Part shown: positions 38,165 through 46,127 of the stretch, piece after piece
Numbering within the stretch: position 1 is the first letter of the stretch
Layout: each line of letters starts with the position of its first letter
Assembly (NCBI GenBank): GCA_937136455.1
Contig: CAKZOO010000066.1
Location: 1 to 64,000, forward strand
Source: an uncultured Flavobacteriaceae bacterium
GTDB taxonomy: Bacteria > Bacteroidota > Bacteroidia > Flavobacteriales > Flavobacteriaceae
Direction of reading: 5' to 3'
DNA: 64,000 nt
Translations under genes and position numbers: made by a program
The notes under the pieces: model-generated
Told to the model about the DNA's origin: nothing
The model's database searches: none
The model's input: only the letters and a program-made list of their open reading frames with translations

Positions 38165-38881
38165 ATGGAACTAAAGAAAAATCCTAAAGCTGACATTAGA
38201 AGAAACAGCAGTTTGTACTTTGCTATAGGACTAGCAATTGTAACTCTCATCTCTTGGAGAGCTTTAGAGTGGAAAAAATACGACAAGACAGAAACATACG
38301 ATTTCGAAATGAATGTTGACGACACCCTTGATGAAGAGGTGCCAATGACAGAACAAATTAAAACTCCACCACCACCACCACCACCGGCAGCTCCTGAAGT
38401 GATTGAAGTGGTTGAAGATGAGGAAGAAGTTCAAGAAACCGTTATTGAGTCTTCAGAATCATCTGAAGATGAAGTTGTTGAAATCGAAGACCTTGAAGTA
38501 GAAGATTTTGAAGAAGACGTATCTGTACCTTTTGCTGTGATTGAAGATGTTCCAATTTTCCCTGGTTGTGAATCAGAAAAAGGAAATGGAGCTGCAGCTA
38601 TTAGAGCGTGTTTTAATGAAATGATGCAAAAGCACATTCGCAAAAACTTCCGTTATCCAGAAATGGCTCAAGAAATGGGAATCCAAGGACGTGTATTTGT
38701 TCAGTTTACCATTATGAAAGACGGTAGTATTGGGAATATTAGATATCGTGGACCAGACAAGAGTTTAGAGGCTGAAGCATTGAGAATTATCGAAAGGCTT
38801 CCTAATATGATACCTGGAAAACAAAGAGGTCGTCCTGTAAAAGTACCTTTCAGTATTCCAATTACATTTAAATTGCAATAA
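38165..38881 (+). CDS. TonB-type energy transducer
   Basis: 238 residues. A single N-terminal helix (about residues 18-34) anchors it in the inner membrane. A proline run KTPPPPPPPAAPEV near residue 67 and a long acidic stretch (about 78-120, rich in Glu and Val) span the periplasm. The C-terminal TonB domain (about 150-238) has RKNFRYPEMAQEMGIQGRVFVQF and KDGSIGNIRYRG, ending in FSIPITFKLQ. It transmits proton-motive force to TonB-dependent outer-membrane transporters. No ExbB/ExbD or receptor genes are in the window. The cytoplasmic start KKNPKADIRR is typical of Bacteroidota copies. Confidence 0.92.
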   Translation: MELKKNPKADIRRNSSLYFAIGLAIVTLISWRALEWKKYDKTETYDFEMNVDDTLDEEVPMTEQIKTPPPPPPPAAPEVIEVVEDEEEVQETVIESSESSEDEVVEIEDLEVEDFEEDVSVPFAVIEDVPIFPGCESEKGNGAAAIRACFNEMMQKHIRKNFRYPEMAQEMGIQGRVFVQFTIMKDGSIGNIRYRGPDKSLEAEALRIIERLPNMIPGKQRGRPVKVPFSIPITFKLQ

Positions 38882-38901
38882 ATCAAAACACTTTATATGA
38901 A

Positions 38902-38928
38902 GGCCCAATCAATGATTGGGCTTTTTTT
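38902..38928 (+). terminator. Terminator of the TonB-type gene
   Basis: GCCCAATC (38903-38910), loop AAT, GATTGGGC (38914-38921), then seven T residues. The next promoter begins right at the end of the T-run, so terminator and promoter are packed together. Confidence 0.88.
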
Positions 38929-38929
38929 A

Positions 38930-38960
38930 TTGCACAGTGGTTGTTTGGGTAGTATATTTG
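38930..38960 (+). promoter_or_regulatory. Promoter of the heme O synthase / oxidase accessory operon
   Basis: TTG at nt 38930-38932, a 20-base spacer, and TATATTTG at nt 38953-38960, an exact -7 match. The predicted start site near nt 38965 leaves a leader of about 17 bases. Confidence 0.7.
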
Positions 38961-38981
38961 CACAGTTTTAAAAACTAAACA

Positions 38982-39875
38982 TTGGGGAATCAATCCATAT
39001 CATTTTTTGAAGAGTTCAAGGCAATCACAAAGTTTCGATTGGCCGTAAGCGTCGTTTTTTCATCAATTGCAGCTTATTTGATTGCTGCGACTAAAATTGA
39101 TTTTGTAGAATTAACCTTGCTTGTAACTGGAGGATATGCCCTTGTGGGTGCCTCAAATGCTTATAATCAAATTATTGAAAGAAATTTAGATGCTAAGATG
39201 CATCGAACCAAGAATAGACCTATTCCAAGTGGAAGAATGAGTATCAAAAATGGTCTTTTTATAGCTGTCTTTTTAACTTTGTCAGGGATATTTCTACTGT
39301 ATTTCTTGAATCCTAAAACAGCTTTCTTTGGAACTCTCTCAGTTATTCTGTATACCCTAGCTTATACTCCTTTAAAAACTAAAACACCTCTTTCTGTTTT
39401 TGTGGGTGCCATTCCTGGTGCCATTCCTTTTATGTTGGGGTGGGTTGCTGCGACCAATGATTTTGGAATCGAACCTGGTACCTTATTTATGATTCAGTTC
39501 TTTTGGCAGTTTCCACATTTTTGGGCTTTGGCATGGATGCTCGATGAAGATTACAATAGAGGAGGCTTTAAGTTGTTGCCAACTGGAAAAAAAGATCATT
39601 CTACAGCGCTTCAAATCATTTTGTATACGCTGTGGATGATGATTATATCTATAGTTCCTGTATTTGGAATTACTGGAGCGTTGATCTTGTCAATACCCGC
39701 AGCGATTATTTTGTTTAGCTGTGGATTATTTATGCTGTTTTTTGCATTAAAACTCTATATGGATAAAGAGACAAAAACAGCTAGAACATTGATGCTTATT
39801 AGTGTTAGCTATATTACTGCATTACAAATTATATATGTTGTCGATCACTTTATAAGAGTGGGTATTAATTATTAA
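38982..39875 (+). CDS. cyoE: Protoheme IX farnesyltransferase (heme O synthase)
   Basis: 297 residues, UbiA superfamily, with eight or nine helices. The first Asp-rich motif is NAYNQIIERNLDAKMHRTKNRPIPSG and the second part has TPLKT, GAIPGAIPFMLGW and DEDYNRGGFKLLP. It adds a farnesyl group to heme b to make heme O, the precursor of heme A for the CoxA centre. The start is TTG at nt 38982; no in-frame ATG precedes the conserved KFRLAVSVVFSS helix. coxC-like genes follow within 3 bases. Confidence 0.95.
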   Translation: MGNQSISFFEEFKAITKFRLAVSVVFSSIAAYLIAATKIDFVELTLLVTGGYALVGASNAYNQIIERNLDAKMHRTKNRPIPSGRMSIKNGLFIAVFLTLSGIFLLYFLNPKTAFFGTLSVILYTLAYTPLKTKTPLSVFVGAIPGAIPFMLGWVAATNDFGIEPGTLFMIQFFWQFPHFWALAWMLDEDYNRGGFKLLPTGKKDHSTALQIILYTLWMMIISIVPVFGITGALILSIPAAIILFSCGLFMLFFALKLYMDKETKTARTLMLISVSYITALQIIYVVDHFIRVGINY

Positions 39876-39877
39876 TT

Positions 39878-40453
39878 ATGGAAGAGTTTACAGAAAGAGA
39901 AAAGATTGCCAGATCCAAAAAAATGATGCTTTGGTTCGGTATAGTGAGTTTAATCATGGGATTTGCAGGATGGACTTCAGCCTATATTGTAAGTTCCTCT
40001 AGAGAAGATTGGTTGAGTGATCTCTCATTGCCTACAGAATTCTATTACAGTGCTCTAGTTTTATTAGTGAGTAGTTTAAGTTATATTATGGCTAAGAAGG
40101 CTGTAAAAGAAGATAGAGCACAACAAGGGACTCTATATTTAGTAGCTACTTTCTTACTTGGAGTGTTATTTGTAAGTCTTCAAATAAGTGGATTTTACAC
40201 CTTTATTGATTTGGGTTATTACTTTACGGGTCCTACTTCAAATGTTACAGTTTCATTTATCTACATCATTGCGGTAATGCATATTGTGCATTTAATCGCA
40301 GGTTTTATATCTTTGAGTGTTGTAATTTACAATCAAATCAAAGGAAAATACGATTCGCAGAATTTATTAGGTTTGGAATTAGGAGCTACGTTTTGGCATT
40401 TTTTAGACCTACTTTGGATTTATTTAGTGTTATTTTTTCATTTTTTTAATTAA
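39878..40453 (+). CDS. Heme-copper oxidase subunit III, short form
   Basis: 191 residues with five helices, the size of the bacterial short subunit III. GFAGWTSAYIVSSSREDW, the central EDRAQQGTLYLVATFLLGVLFVSLQ and the C-terminal GATFWHFLDLLWIYLVLFF are typical of the family. It starts 2 bases after cyoE. The next gene is a second, longer subunit III, so the cluster encodes two different versions. Such proteins help keep the CuB centre stable and supplied with protons. Confidence 0.88.
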   Translation: MEEFTEREKIARSKKMMLWFGIVSLIMGFAGWTSAYIVSSSREDWLSDLSLPTEFYYSALVLLVSSLSYIMAKKAVKEDRAQQGTLYLVATFLLGVLFVSLQISGFYTFIDLGYYFTGPTSNVTVSFIYIIAVMHIVHLIAGFISLSVVIYNQIKGKYDSQNLLGLELGATFWHFLDLLWIYLVLFFHFFN

Positions 40454-40550
40454 AAAAAAGAGATTTTAATACTCGAAAACACGCATTATTTAGAAACAAA
40501 AAAAATTCCTTTTTTTCGCTAGCATCGCACTAATCCTATCGAAAAAAATG

Positions 40551-40558
40551 TATTTTTG
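40551..40558 (+). promoter_or_regulatory. Possible -7 element before the long subunit III gene
   Basis: TATTTTTG matches TAnnTTTG and lies 32 bases upstream of the start codon in a 137-base AT-rich gap with A and T runs. No TTTG is present about 20 bases upstream. It may give the second half of the cluster its own transcript. Confidence 0.4.
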
Positions 40559-40590
40559 TGAAAATTTTAATAAAAATTTAACTCTACAAT

Positions 40591-41565
40591 ATGGACACTA
40601 CAGTGACAAATGCAACTACTGGAAAAGTTTGGGGAGGTGGAAACCAACCTATGGGAGCTAGTTATGGAAAAATGATGATGTGGTTTTTCATCTTATCAGA
40701 TGCATTAACCTTCTCTGGATTCCTAGTTTCTTACGGTTTTTCTAGGTATAAATTCTTAGATATTTGGCCGATTGCCGATGAAGTATTTACTCACGTACCT
40801 TTCTTTCACGGTAACTATCCGATGTACTATGTAGCATTTATGACGTTTATTTTGATTATGTCTTCTGTGACTATGGTATTAGCTGTTGATGCTGGTCATC
40901 ATATGAAACAATCAAAAGTTGCAATGTATATGTTCCTCACTATTATTGGAGGGGGAATCTTCGTTGGATCTCAAGCATGGGAATGGGGAACCTTTATCAA
41001 GGGTTCTTACGGTGCTGTCGAAACTAGAGGTGGACGTATTCTGCAATTTGTAGATGCTGAGACTGGACATCAAGTAGCTTTGGGGGATTTTGCTGCTCAC
41101 ATAGAAACGGAAAGAGTTCAACACGAGGCGAAAAACGGAATTTGGTTTGAAAGTGAATCAGCAGGAACTACTTATAGTTTAGAAGAGGTAGTGGAAGGTG
41201 TTCAATCACATGAGAATATTTTAGTAAGAACAGAAACGATCAATGCAGAGGGTAAAAAAACAGTTTTAGACCGCTCTGAATCTCTTGAGATTCTAAGCCA
41301 AGCTGTTGAAGTTGTAGAAGGAGCGAACCTGATTCACAATGAGTACGGGCACCGCTTGTTTGCAGACTTCTTTTTCTTTATCACTGGATTTCACGGATTC
41401 CACGTATTTTCTGGGGTAATGATCAATTTAATTATCTTCTTCAACGTGCTTTTAGGTACTTACGAAAAGAGAGGTCATTATGAAATGGTTGAAAAAGTTG
41501 GACTGTACTGGCACTTTGTAGATTTAGTATGGGTATTTGTATTCACATTCTTCTACTTAGTTTAA
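40591..41565 (+). CDS. coxC: Cytochrome c oxidase subunit III, long form with a hydrophilic insertion
   Basis: 324 residues. The N-terminal helices carry MMMWFFILSDALTFSGFLVSYG and PMYYVAFMTFILIMSSVTMVLA. The C-terminal part has FFITGFHGFHVFSGVMINLI and VGLYWHFVDLVWVFVFTFFYLV, the family signature with His residues. Between the WEWGTFIKGS helix end (about residue 135) and HNEYGHRLFADFF (about 250) lies a hydrophilic stretch of roughly 110 residues, rich in Glu, Val and Thr, absent from canonical subunits. It probably faces the periplasm, but that is an inference. Subunit IV follows after 22 bases. Confidence 0.92.
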   Translation: MDTTVTNATTGKVWGGGNQPMGASYGKMMMWFFILSDALTFSGFLVSYGFSRYKFLDIWPIADEVFTHVPFFHGNYPMYYVAFMTFILIMSSVTMVLAVDAGHHMKQSKVAMYMFLTIIGGGIFVGSQAWEWGTFIKGSYGAVETRGGRILQFVDAETGHQVALGDFAAHIETERVQHEAKNGIWFESESAGTTYSLEEVVEGVQSHENILVRTETINAEGKKTVLDRSESLEILSQAVEVVEGANLIHNEYGHRLFADFFFFITGFHGFHVFSGVMINLIIFFNVLLGTYEKRGHYEMVEKVGLYWHFVDLVWVFVFTFFYLV

Positions 41566-41587
41566 TTAAAAGATAAAGCGATTTAAG

Positions 41588-41971
41588 ATGGCACAAGAAC
41601 ACAATTTAGCGATATTTAGAGGAACTGTTAAGTTCAAGAACAATGTTCAAAAGATATGGGGAGTTTTGATCTTCTTATCGATTGTTACTACAATCGAAGT
41701 AATCCTAGGGATTTTTAAACCTGACTTTTTAGTACATACCAACTTCTTGCACATGAAGTTGTTAAACTGGATCTTTATCATCCTTACTCTTGTAAAGGCC
41801 TATTATATTACTTGGGACTTTATGCATATGAGAGATGAGAAGGGGAGTCTTAAGAAAGCTGTAGTTTGGACTTCTGTTTTCTTGATTCTCTATTTAACAG
41901 CATTAATCCTTATCGAAGGTAATTACATCTATGATGTGTATCAAGATGGTTTTATCAAATGGGATTTTTAA
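41588..41971 (+). CDS. coxD: Cytochrome c oxidase subunit IV family protein
   Basis: 127 residues with three helices: KIWGVLIFLSIVTTIEVILGI, MKLLNWIFIILTLVKAYYITWDFMHM and TSVFLILYLTALILIEGNYIY. The middle segment with Lys and WDFMHM matches the prokaryotic subunit IV (COX4_pro) family. A small membrane subunit of the oxidase. Last gene before a strong terminator. Confidence 0.88.
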   Translation: MAQEHNLAIFRGTVKFKNNVQKIWGVLIFLSIVTTIEVILGIFKPDFLVHTNFLHMKLLNWIFIILTLVKAYYITWDFMHMRDEKGSLKKAVVWTSVFLILYLTALILIEGNYIYDVYQDGFIKWDF

Positions 41972-41993
41972 TAAAAAAAAGTTAATACTTATT

Positions 41994-42023
41994 GAAGGCG
42001 ATTTTTTAATCGCCTTCTTTTTT
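41994..42023 (+). terminator. Terminator after subunit IV
   Basis: GAAGGCGATT (41994-42003), loop TTTT, AATCGCCTTC (42008-42017), then six T residues. A perfect 10-bp stem. It separates the structural oxidase genes from the assembly genes that follow. Confidence 0.92.
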
Positions 42024-42030
42024 ATCTTTG
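42023..42030 (+). promoter_or_regulatory. Possible -7 element overlapping the terminator T-run
   Basis: TATCTTTG fits TAnnTTTG exactly and begins in the last T of the terminator. Its distance to the ATG at nt 42035 is so short that a transcript from here would be almost leaderless. No well-spaced TTTG is seen upstream. Confidence 0.4.
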
Positions 42031-42034
42031 CTTG

Positions 42035-42661
42035 ATGAAAAAGACGAGTATCCTTATAATTCTCTTTGTATTCCCTTTAGTTGCTTATTTGTTTTTTGCT
42101 TCTGGAATCAATAATTTTGGTGTTTTACCAACGCTGAATGAGCAATTAAAAGAACTACCTTCAAATGAACAAGAAGTAGTCTTAAAAGATCACATCAGTA
42201 TTCTCAGCTTCTTAGGATCAGATCTAGAATACAAAAAGGCCAATGCTTTCAATCTCAATCAAAAAATTTACAAGCGATTTTACGAGTTTAAGGATTTTCA
42301 ATTCGTTGTCCTCGTCACTGAATCTGCCCGTAAGGAGGTTCAAGAAATTCTCGCTGAATTGGAAACACTTGGGGATACAACTAAGTGGAAGTTTGTTTAT
42401 TTAGAAGCATCTCAAATTCAAGAAATATACAGTTCTTTAACAACAGTAGAGCGACTTGATTCCAATACTGCAACCAATCACGTATTTATCATCGATAAGG
42501 ATTTAAAACAAAGAGGGAGAGAAAAGGATGATGAAAAGCATCCCTATCCTTCCTATGATGCTACTTCTGTAGCTACACTTACCAACATTATGATCGATGA
42601 TGTTAAAATATTACTAGCAGAATATCGCTTAGCTCTCAAACGCAATAACGCAGATCGATAA
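42035..42661 (+). CDS. Membrane-anchored protein of unknown function in the oxidase assembly cluster
   Basis: 208 residues. One N-terminal helix (about 4-22, ILIILFVFPLVAYLFFASGI) anchors a soluble domain. The core, with VVLKDHISILSFLG, FQFVVLVTESA and NHVFIIDKDLKQRGREKDDEK, has the strand order of a thioredoxin-like fold but no cysteine pair. I know of no assigned function. The start of the Sco gene overlaps its stop by one base, which ties it to copper or oxidase assembly. A TTG just before the ATG is also in frame; ATG 42035 is preferred. Confidence 0.75.
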   Translation: MKKTSILIILFVFPLVAYLFFASGINNFGVLPTLNEQLKELPSNEQEVVLKDHISILSFLGSDLEYKKANAFNLNQKIYKRFYEFKDFQFVVLVTESARKEVQEILAELETLGDTTKWKFVYLEASQIQEIYSSLTTVERLDSNTATNHVFIIDKDLKQRGREKDDEKHPYPSYDATSVATLTNIMIDDVKILLAEYRLALKRNNADR

Positions 42662-43380
42662 TGAATAAAAACTTATTAAAATACATAGGACTCATTGCAG
42701 TTGTTGTTTTATTTGCTTTCATTTTTATACCTGAAATAATCAGTAGAATAAATTCAGGTACACGTGTAGAGAAAGAAGATTTGCAAAAACGGGTTCCATT
42801 AGCTTATATCCATATTGATGAGCAGAAGAAACGAATTCCTAGTTTTGCTTTTTACAATCAAGATTCACTGCTTATAAGCGAACAAGATCTTTTGGGTAAA
42901 GTTTATGTAGTGGAGTTTTTCTTTGCTTCATGTCCTACTATTTGCCCGATTATGAGTAAAAATCTCGTTGAGGTTCAAAATGAATTCTTAGACAATGATC
43001 ATTTCGGAATTGCATCCTTTACGATCGATCCTAAGCACGATACGCCTGAGGTTTTAAAATCTTATGCAGAACGCTATGGTATTGTTGATATGGATTGGCA
43101 TCTCTTAAATGGAACTGAAGAACAGGTATACGAATTAGCGAATGCTGGATTTAATATTTATGCGCAGCAAATGGAAAATGTTCCTGGTGGTTTTGAACAT
43201 TCTGGATTATTCGCATTAATTGACAAACAGGGATATATTCGATCAAGAAGGGATCCATTTGGAAATCCAATCGTTTATTATAGAGGAGCAATTGATCTAG
43301 CTGATGGTGCCAATGAATTTGGAGAAACGGAACAGATTACCATACTAATTGAAGATATAAAAAAATTATTAAATGAATAA
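42661..43380 (+). CDS. Sco1/SenC/PrrC copper chaperone for cytochrome oxidase
   Basis: 239 residues. An N-terminal helix (about 7-24) is followed by a thioredoxin-like domain. The copper site is EFFFASCPTICPIM (C-x3-C) with the distal His in PGGFEHSGLF. It delivers copper to, or reduces cysteines of, the CuA site of CoxB at the periplasmic side of the membrane. It overlaps the gene before by 1 base and the DUF420 gene after by 8 bases, showing tight coupling. Confidence 0.93.
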   Translation: MNKNLLKYIGLIAVVVLFAFIFIPEIISRINSGTRVEKEDLQKRVPLAYIHIDEQKKRIPSFAFYNQDSLLISEQDLLGKVYVVEFFFASCPTICPIMSKNLVEVQNEFLDNDHFGIASFTIDPKHDTPEVLKSYAERYGIVDMDWHLLNGTEEQVYELANAGFNIYAQQMENVPGGFEHSGLFALIDKQGYIRSRRDPFGNPIVYYRGAIDLADGANEFGETEQITILIEDIKKLLNE

Positions 43381-43894
43381 ATCGATTGATCAAAATAAGG
43401 CAAAACTTATCATAACAGTCACTTCAATTGTTATTCCACTTGTTGTGGCACTTTTGTTTAGAGTTAAACTTGATGTGGAATTGCCAATCTTTTTACCACC
43501 AATTTATGCGACTATCAATGCAGTGACAGCATTGGTGTTAATTCTTGCGGTGAGGTCTGTAATTAAAGGTAATCGTGATTTGCATCAAAAATTAATGACG
43601 TTTGCGATGATATTGTCGTTGTTGTTTTTAGTGATGTATGTGTTGCATCATATGACCTCTGATTCTGTGAAATACGAAGGTGACTTTCGCATCCTTTACT
43701 TGTTTATTTTAGTTTCACACATCATACTTTCCGTAGCTGTAATTCCACTAGTGCTAACAACCTATCTCAGAGGTTATTTAGGTGAATTTGCTCGTCATCG
43801 AAAAATTGCAAAAATTACCTTTCCAATTTGGCTTTATGTAGCAATCACTGGTGTTGTTGTATATTTGATGATCGCTCCATACTATCCATTATAA
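43373..43894 (+). CDS. DUF420 membrane protein (CtaM/YozB-like)
   Basis: 173 residues with five helices. FLPPIYATINAVTALVLILA, KLMTFAMILSLLFLVMYVLHHM and FPIWLYVAITGVVVYLM fit the DUF420 family, including the conserved His pair and the Asn. The Staphylococcus member CtaM is needed for maturation of heme-A-type oxidases, so the same role here is likely and agrees with the context between Sco and a small CAMC protein. Its start lies inside the end of the Sco gene. Confidence 0.88.
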   Translation: MNKSIDQNKAKLIITVTSIVIPLVVALLFRVKLDVELPIFLPPIYATINAVTALVLILAVRSVIKGNRDLHQKLMTFAMILSLLFLVMYVLHHMTSDSVKYEGDFRILYLFILVSHIILSVAVIPLVLTTYLRGYLGEFARHRKIAKITFPIWLYVAITGVVVYLMIAPYYPL

Positions 43895-44115
43895 TGAAAA
43901 AGTTATTTCTCTTATTGGTCTTTCTATTAGTTGAATTCTCAGCTTCTGCACAATGTGCTATGTGTAGAGCTGTATTGCAATCTGGAGATGATCAAGGAAT
44001 CGCTAAGGGAATTAACGATGGAATCGTTTATTTAATGGCTATTCCTTATATCTTGGTAGGTGGTGTATTTTTCTTTGTCTATAAGAAGATGAAGGAGTCC
44101 AGAATTTCAAAATAA
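43894..44115 (+). CDS. Small membrane protein with CAMC motif
   Basis: 73 residues. The start ATG at nt 43894 overlaps the DUF420 stop by one base; a longer reading frame from nt 43828 would give an unlikely Cys-rich head, so it is rejected. Residues 1-19 are a signal peptide (KKLFLLLVFLLVEFSASA). Then comes QCAMCRAVLQSGDD with two closely spaced cysteines and a Met, and a helix (about 46-63) followed by a basic tail (YKKMKESRISK). The layout places CAMC in the periplasm. The motif could bind copper; this is an inference from its form and its neighbours. Confidence 0.75.
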   Translation: MKKLFLLLVFLLVEFSASAQCAMCRAVLQSGDDQGIAKGINDGIVYLMAIPYILVGGVFFFVYKKMKESRISK

Positions 44116-44169
44116 CTCCTTTTAACAAAATTTTAAGAAAGATTGGTGTAACTTTATTGCATTACATTC

Positions 44170-44186
44170 GTCTATATATCATAGAC
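44170..44186. promoter_or_regulatory. Inverted repeat upstream of the export operon (candidate operator)
   Basis: GTCTAT-ATATC-ATAGAC is a perfect inverted repeat with 6-base arms, 17 bases before the start of the ATPase gene. Its size and place fit an operator for a dimeric repressor. No regulator gene is adjacent. Confidence 0.4.
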
Positions 44187-44203
44187 CGACTAATTATTGA
44201 ATT

Positions 44204-44908
44204 ATGATTCATATCAAAGACCTTCATAAGTCTTATAAAATGGGGAAAAACAGTCTCCATGTACTCAAGGGGATAAATTTTAATGTTGAAGCAGGAGAAC
44301 TGGTGGCCATTATGGGATCTTCCGGTTCTGGTAAATCAACACTTCTTAATATATTGGGGATGCTCGATGTAGCCGACGAAGGTTCATATCAGCTTGATGG
44401 TGTTCCAATTGTCAACCTCAATGAAACCAAAGCAGCTCAATACCGAAATAAATTTTTAGGATTTATATTTCAATCCTTTAATTTGATCAATTATAAATCT
44501 GCACTAGAGAACGTTGCATTACCGCTTTACTATCAAGGTGTCAGTAGGAAACAGCGAGCTGAAAAAGCCTTAAAGTATTTAGAGCAGGTTGGTTTAAAAG
44601 AGTGGGCGACACACTTACCATCAGAGCTTTCAGGAGGTCAAAAGCAACGTGTTGCTATAGCAAGAGCCATGGCTGCTGAGCCTAAAGTACTTTTAGCCGA
44701 TGAGCCGACTGGAGCATTAGATTCTAAAACTTCTTATGAAGTTATGGACCTTATTCAAAAAATTAACGACCAAGGAAATACCATCCTTGTTGTAACTCAT
44801 GAACCGGATATTGCTGAAATGTGTAAGCGAGTGGTTGTGCTTAAAGATGGTGTAATAGTAGAAGACAAAAAAGTCAATCAAGTAAGAGCAGAAAGTTATG
44901 TTCAGTAG
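44204..44908 (+). CDS. ABC transporter ATP-binding protein, MacB/LolD type
   Basis: 234 residues. Walker A GSSGSGKST (about 41-49), the Q-loop FIFQSFNLI, signature LSGGQKQRVAIARAMAA, Walker B VLLADEPTGALDS and the H-loop VVTHEP are all intact. Subfamily features such as EPTGALD and the N-terminus MIHIKDLHKSYKMG match the MacB/LolD/FtsE group. It powers the two permeases that follow; the first overlaps its 3' end by 11 bases. Confidence 0.95.
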   Translation: MIHIKDLHKSYKMGKNSLHVLKGINFNVEAGELVAIMGSSGSGKSTLLNILGMLDVADEGSYQLDGVPIVNLNETKAAQYRNKFLGFIFQSFNLINYKSALENVALPLYYQGVSRKQRAEKALKYLEQVGLKEWATHLPSELSGGQKQRVAIARAMAAEPKVLLADEPTGALDSKTSYEVMDLIQKINDQGNTILVVTHEPDIAEMCKRVVVLKDGVIVEDKKVNQVRAESYVQ

Positions 44909-46127
44909 AGATACTTGGAGTGAAATATTTGAAACGATTCGCAAGAATAAATTGCGAACCTTTCTCTCGGGTTTTACTGTTGCTTTAGGGATTCTCATTT
45001 TTATCATCCTTTTTGGTTTTGGAAATGGTCTTAAGAATCAGTTTGATGAATTCTTTTCTGATGATTCTACCAATATTATATTTCTATATCCAGGTAAAAC
45101 TTCAAAACCCTATAAGGGTTATAAATCAGATCGATTTATCGAATTTAGAAATGACGATTTAGCGGATATTGAAGAAAATTTCTCTGAATTTTTAGATTAT
45201 GTAACACCTAGAATATCAAGAGGAGGTAATGTTAAGTACAAGAACGAATCCAATAACTATTCGACTCGCGCAGTAGCGCCTTCTCATATGTTTGCAGAGC
45301 GTACCATCATCATGAAAGGACGTTATATCAACGAATCTGACATCCAAGAGCGAGCAAAGGTGGTTGTTATTGGACGTCTTGTAGAAAAGGATTTGTTTAA
45401 AGGTGCGGATCCTCTTGGAGCTTATGTTGATATTGCTGGATCTGCTTTTAAAGTAGTAGGTGTTTTCCAAGATGAGGGCGGTGACAATGAAGAGCGTTCC
45501 ATTTATATGCCCTATACGACAAGACAACTCATCGAACGCAATAACGATCGCGTCGATATGATGGTTGTAGCTTTTAAGCCTGAAATTGGATATGCTGGAG
45601 CAATGGCTTTTCAAAAGAGTTTAGTAGATTTTTTAAAAGAGAAAAAGAACATTCACCCTCGAGATACCAATGGTATGTTTGTTCGAAATGTCGCTGATCA
45701 ATACAAGCAAAACCAGCAGTTTGCAACCATGCTTCAAATCATTATTGCTTTTATCAGTATAGGAACGCTTATTGCAGGAATTATCGGTATAAGTAATATT
45801 ATGGTTTTTGTGGTAAAAGAGCGCACCAAGGAATTGGGAATTCGCAAAGCACTTGGGGCTACTCCAAAACAGGTTATCAGTACCATCCTATTCGAGTCGG
45901 TTTTCATCACCACAATTTCTGGATTTGTGGGATTGATTATCGGAATAGCGGTGCTTAATTTTACTGGAGAAGCACTCGAAGAATACTTTATCAAAAACCC
46001 TTATGTAGATTTAGGAGTGTCAATTTCAGCAACTATTGTGTTAATTATATTTGGTGGAATTGCCGGATATGTTCCAGCCAAAAGAGCTGCTAATATTAAA
46101 CCTATCGTAGCCTTAAGAGATGAATAA
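44898..46127 (+). CDS. ABC transporter permease 1, MacB/FtsX type
   Basis: 409 residues. One N-terminal helix (about 21-41) after RKNKLRTFLSGFTVALGI, a large periplasmic MacB-PCD-like domain (about 45-275), then three C-terminal helices with FVVKERTKELGIRKALGATPKQV, the FtsX coupling motif. It ends AANIKPIVALRDE. It overlaps the ATPase gene by 11 bases and the second permease by 8. Confidence 0.93.
   Translation: MFSRDTWSEIFETIRKNKLRTFLSGFTVALGILIFIILFGFGNGLKNQFDEFFSDDSTNIIFLYPGKTSKPYKGYKSDRFIEFRNDDLADIEENFSEFLDYVTPRISRGGNVKYKNESNNYSTRAVAPSHMFAERTIIMKGRYINESDIQERAKVVVIGRLVEKDLFKGADPLGAYVDIAGSAFKVVGVFQDEGGDNEERSIYMPYTTRQLIERNNDRVDMMVVAFKPEIGYAGAMAFQKSLVDFLKEKKNIHPRDTNGMFVRNVADQYKQNQQFATMLQIIIAFISIGTLIAGIIGISNIMVFVVKERTKELGIRKALGATPKQVISTILFESVFITTISGFVGLIIGIAVLNFTGEALEEYFIKNPYVDLGVSISATIVLIIFGGIAGYVPAKRAANIKPIVALRDE

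Noticed and set aside
40454..40590. A/T runs in the gap before the long subunit III gene as a terminator.
   Set aside because: The A-run and T-run can pair, but the stem lacks GC pairs and would be too weak.
43828..43893. Longer start for the CAMC protein, giving a Cys-rich head.
   Set aside because: It overlaps the coding end of DUF420 in another frame. The ATG at 43894 gives a perfect signal peptide.
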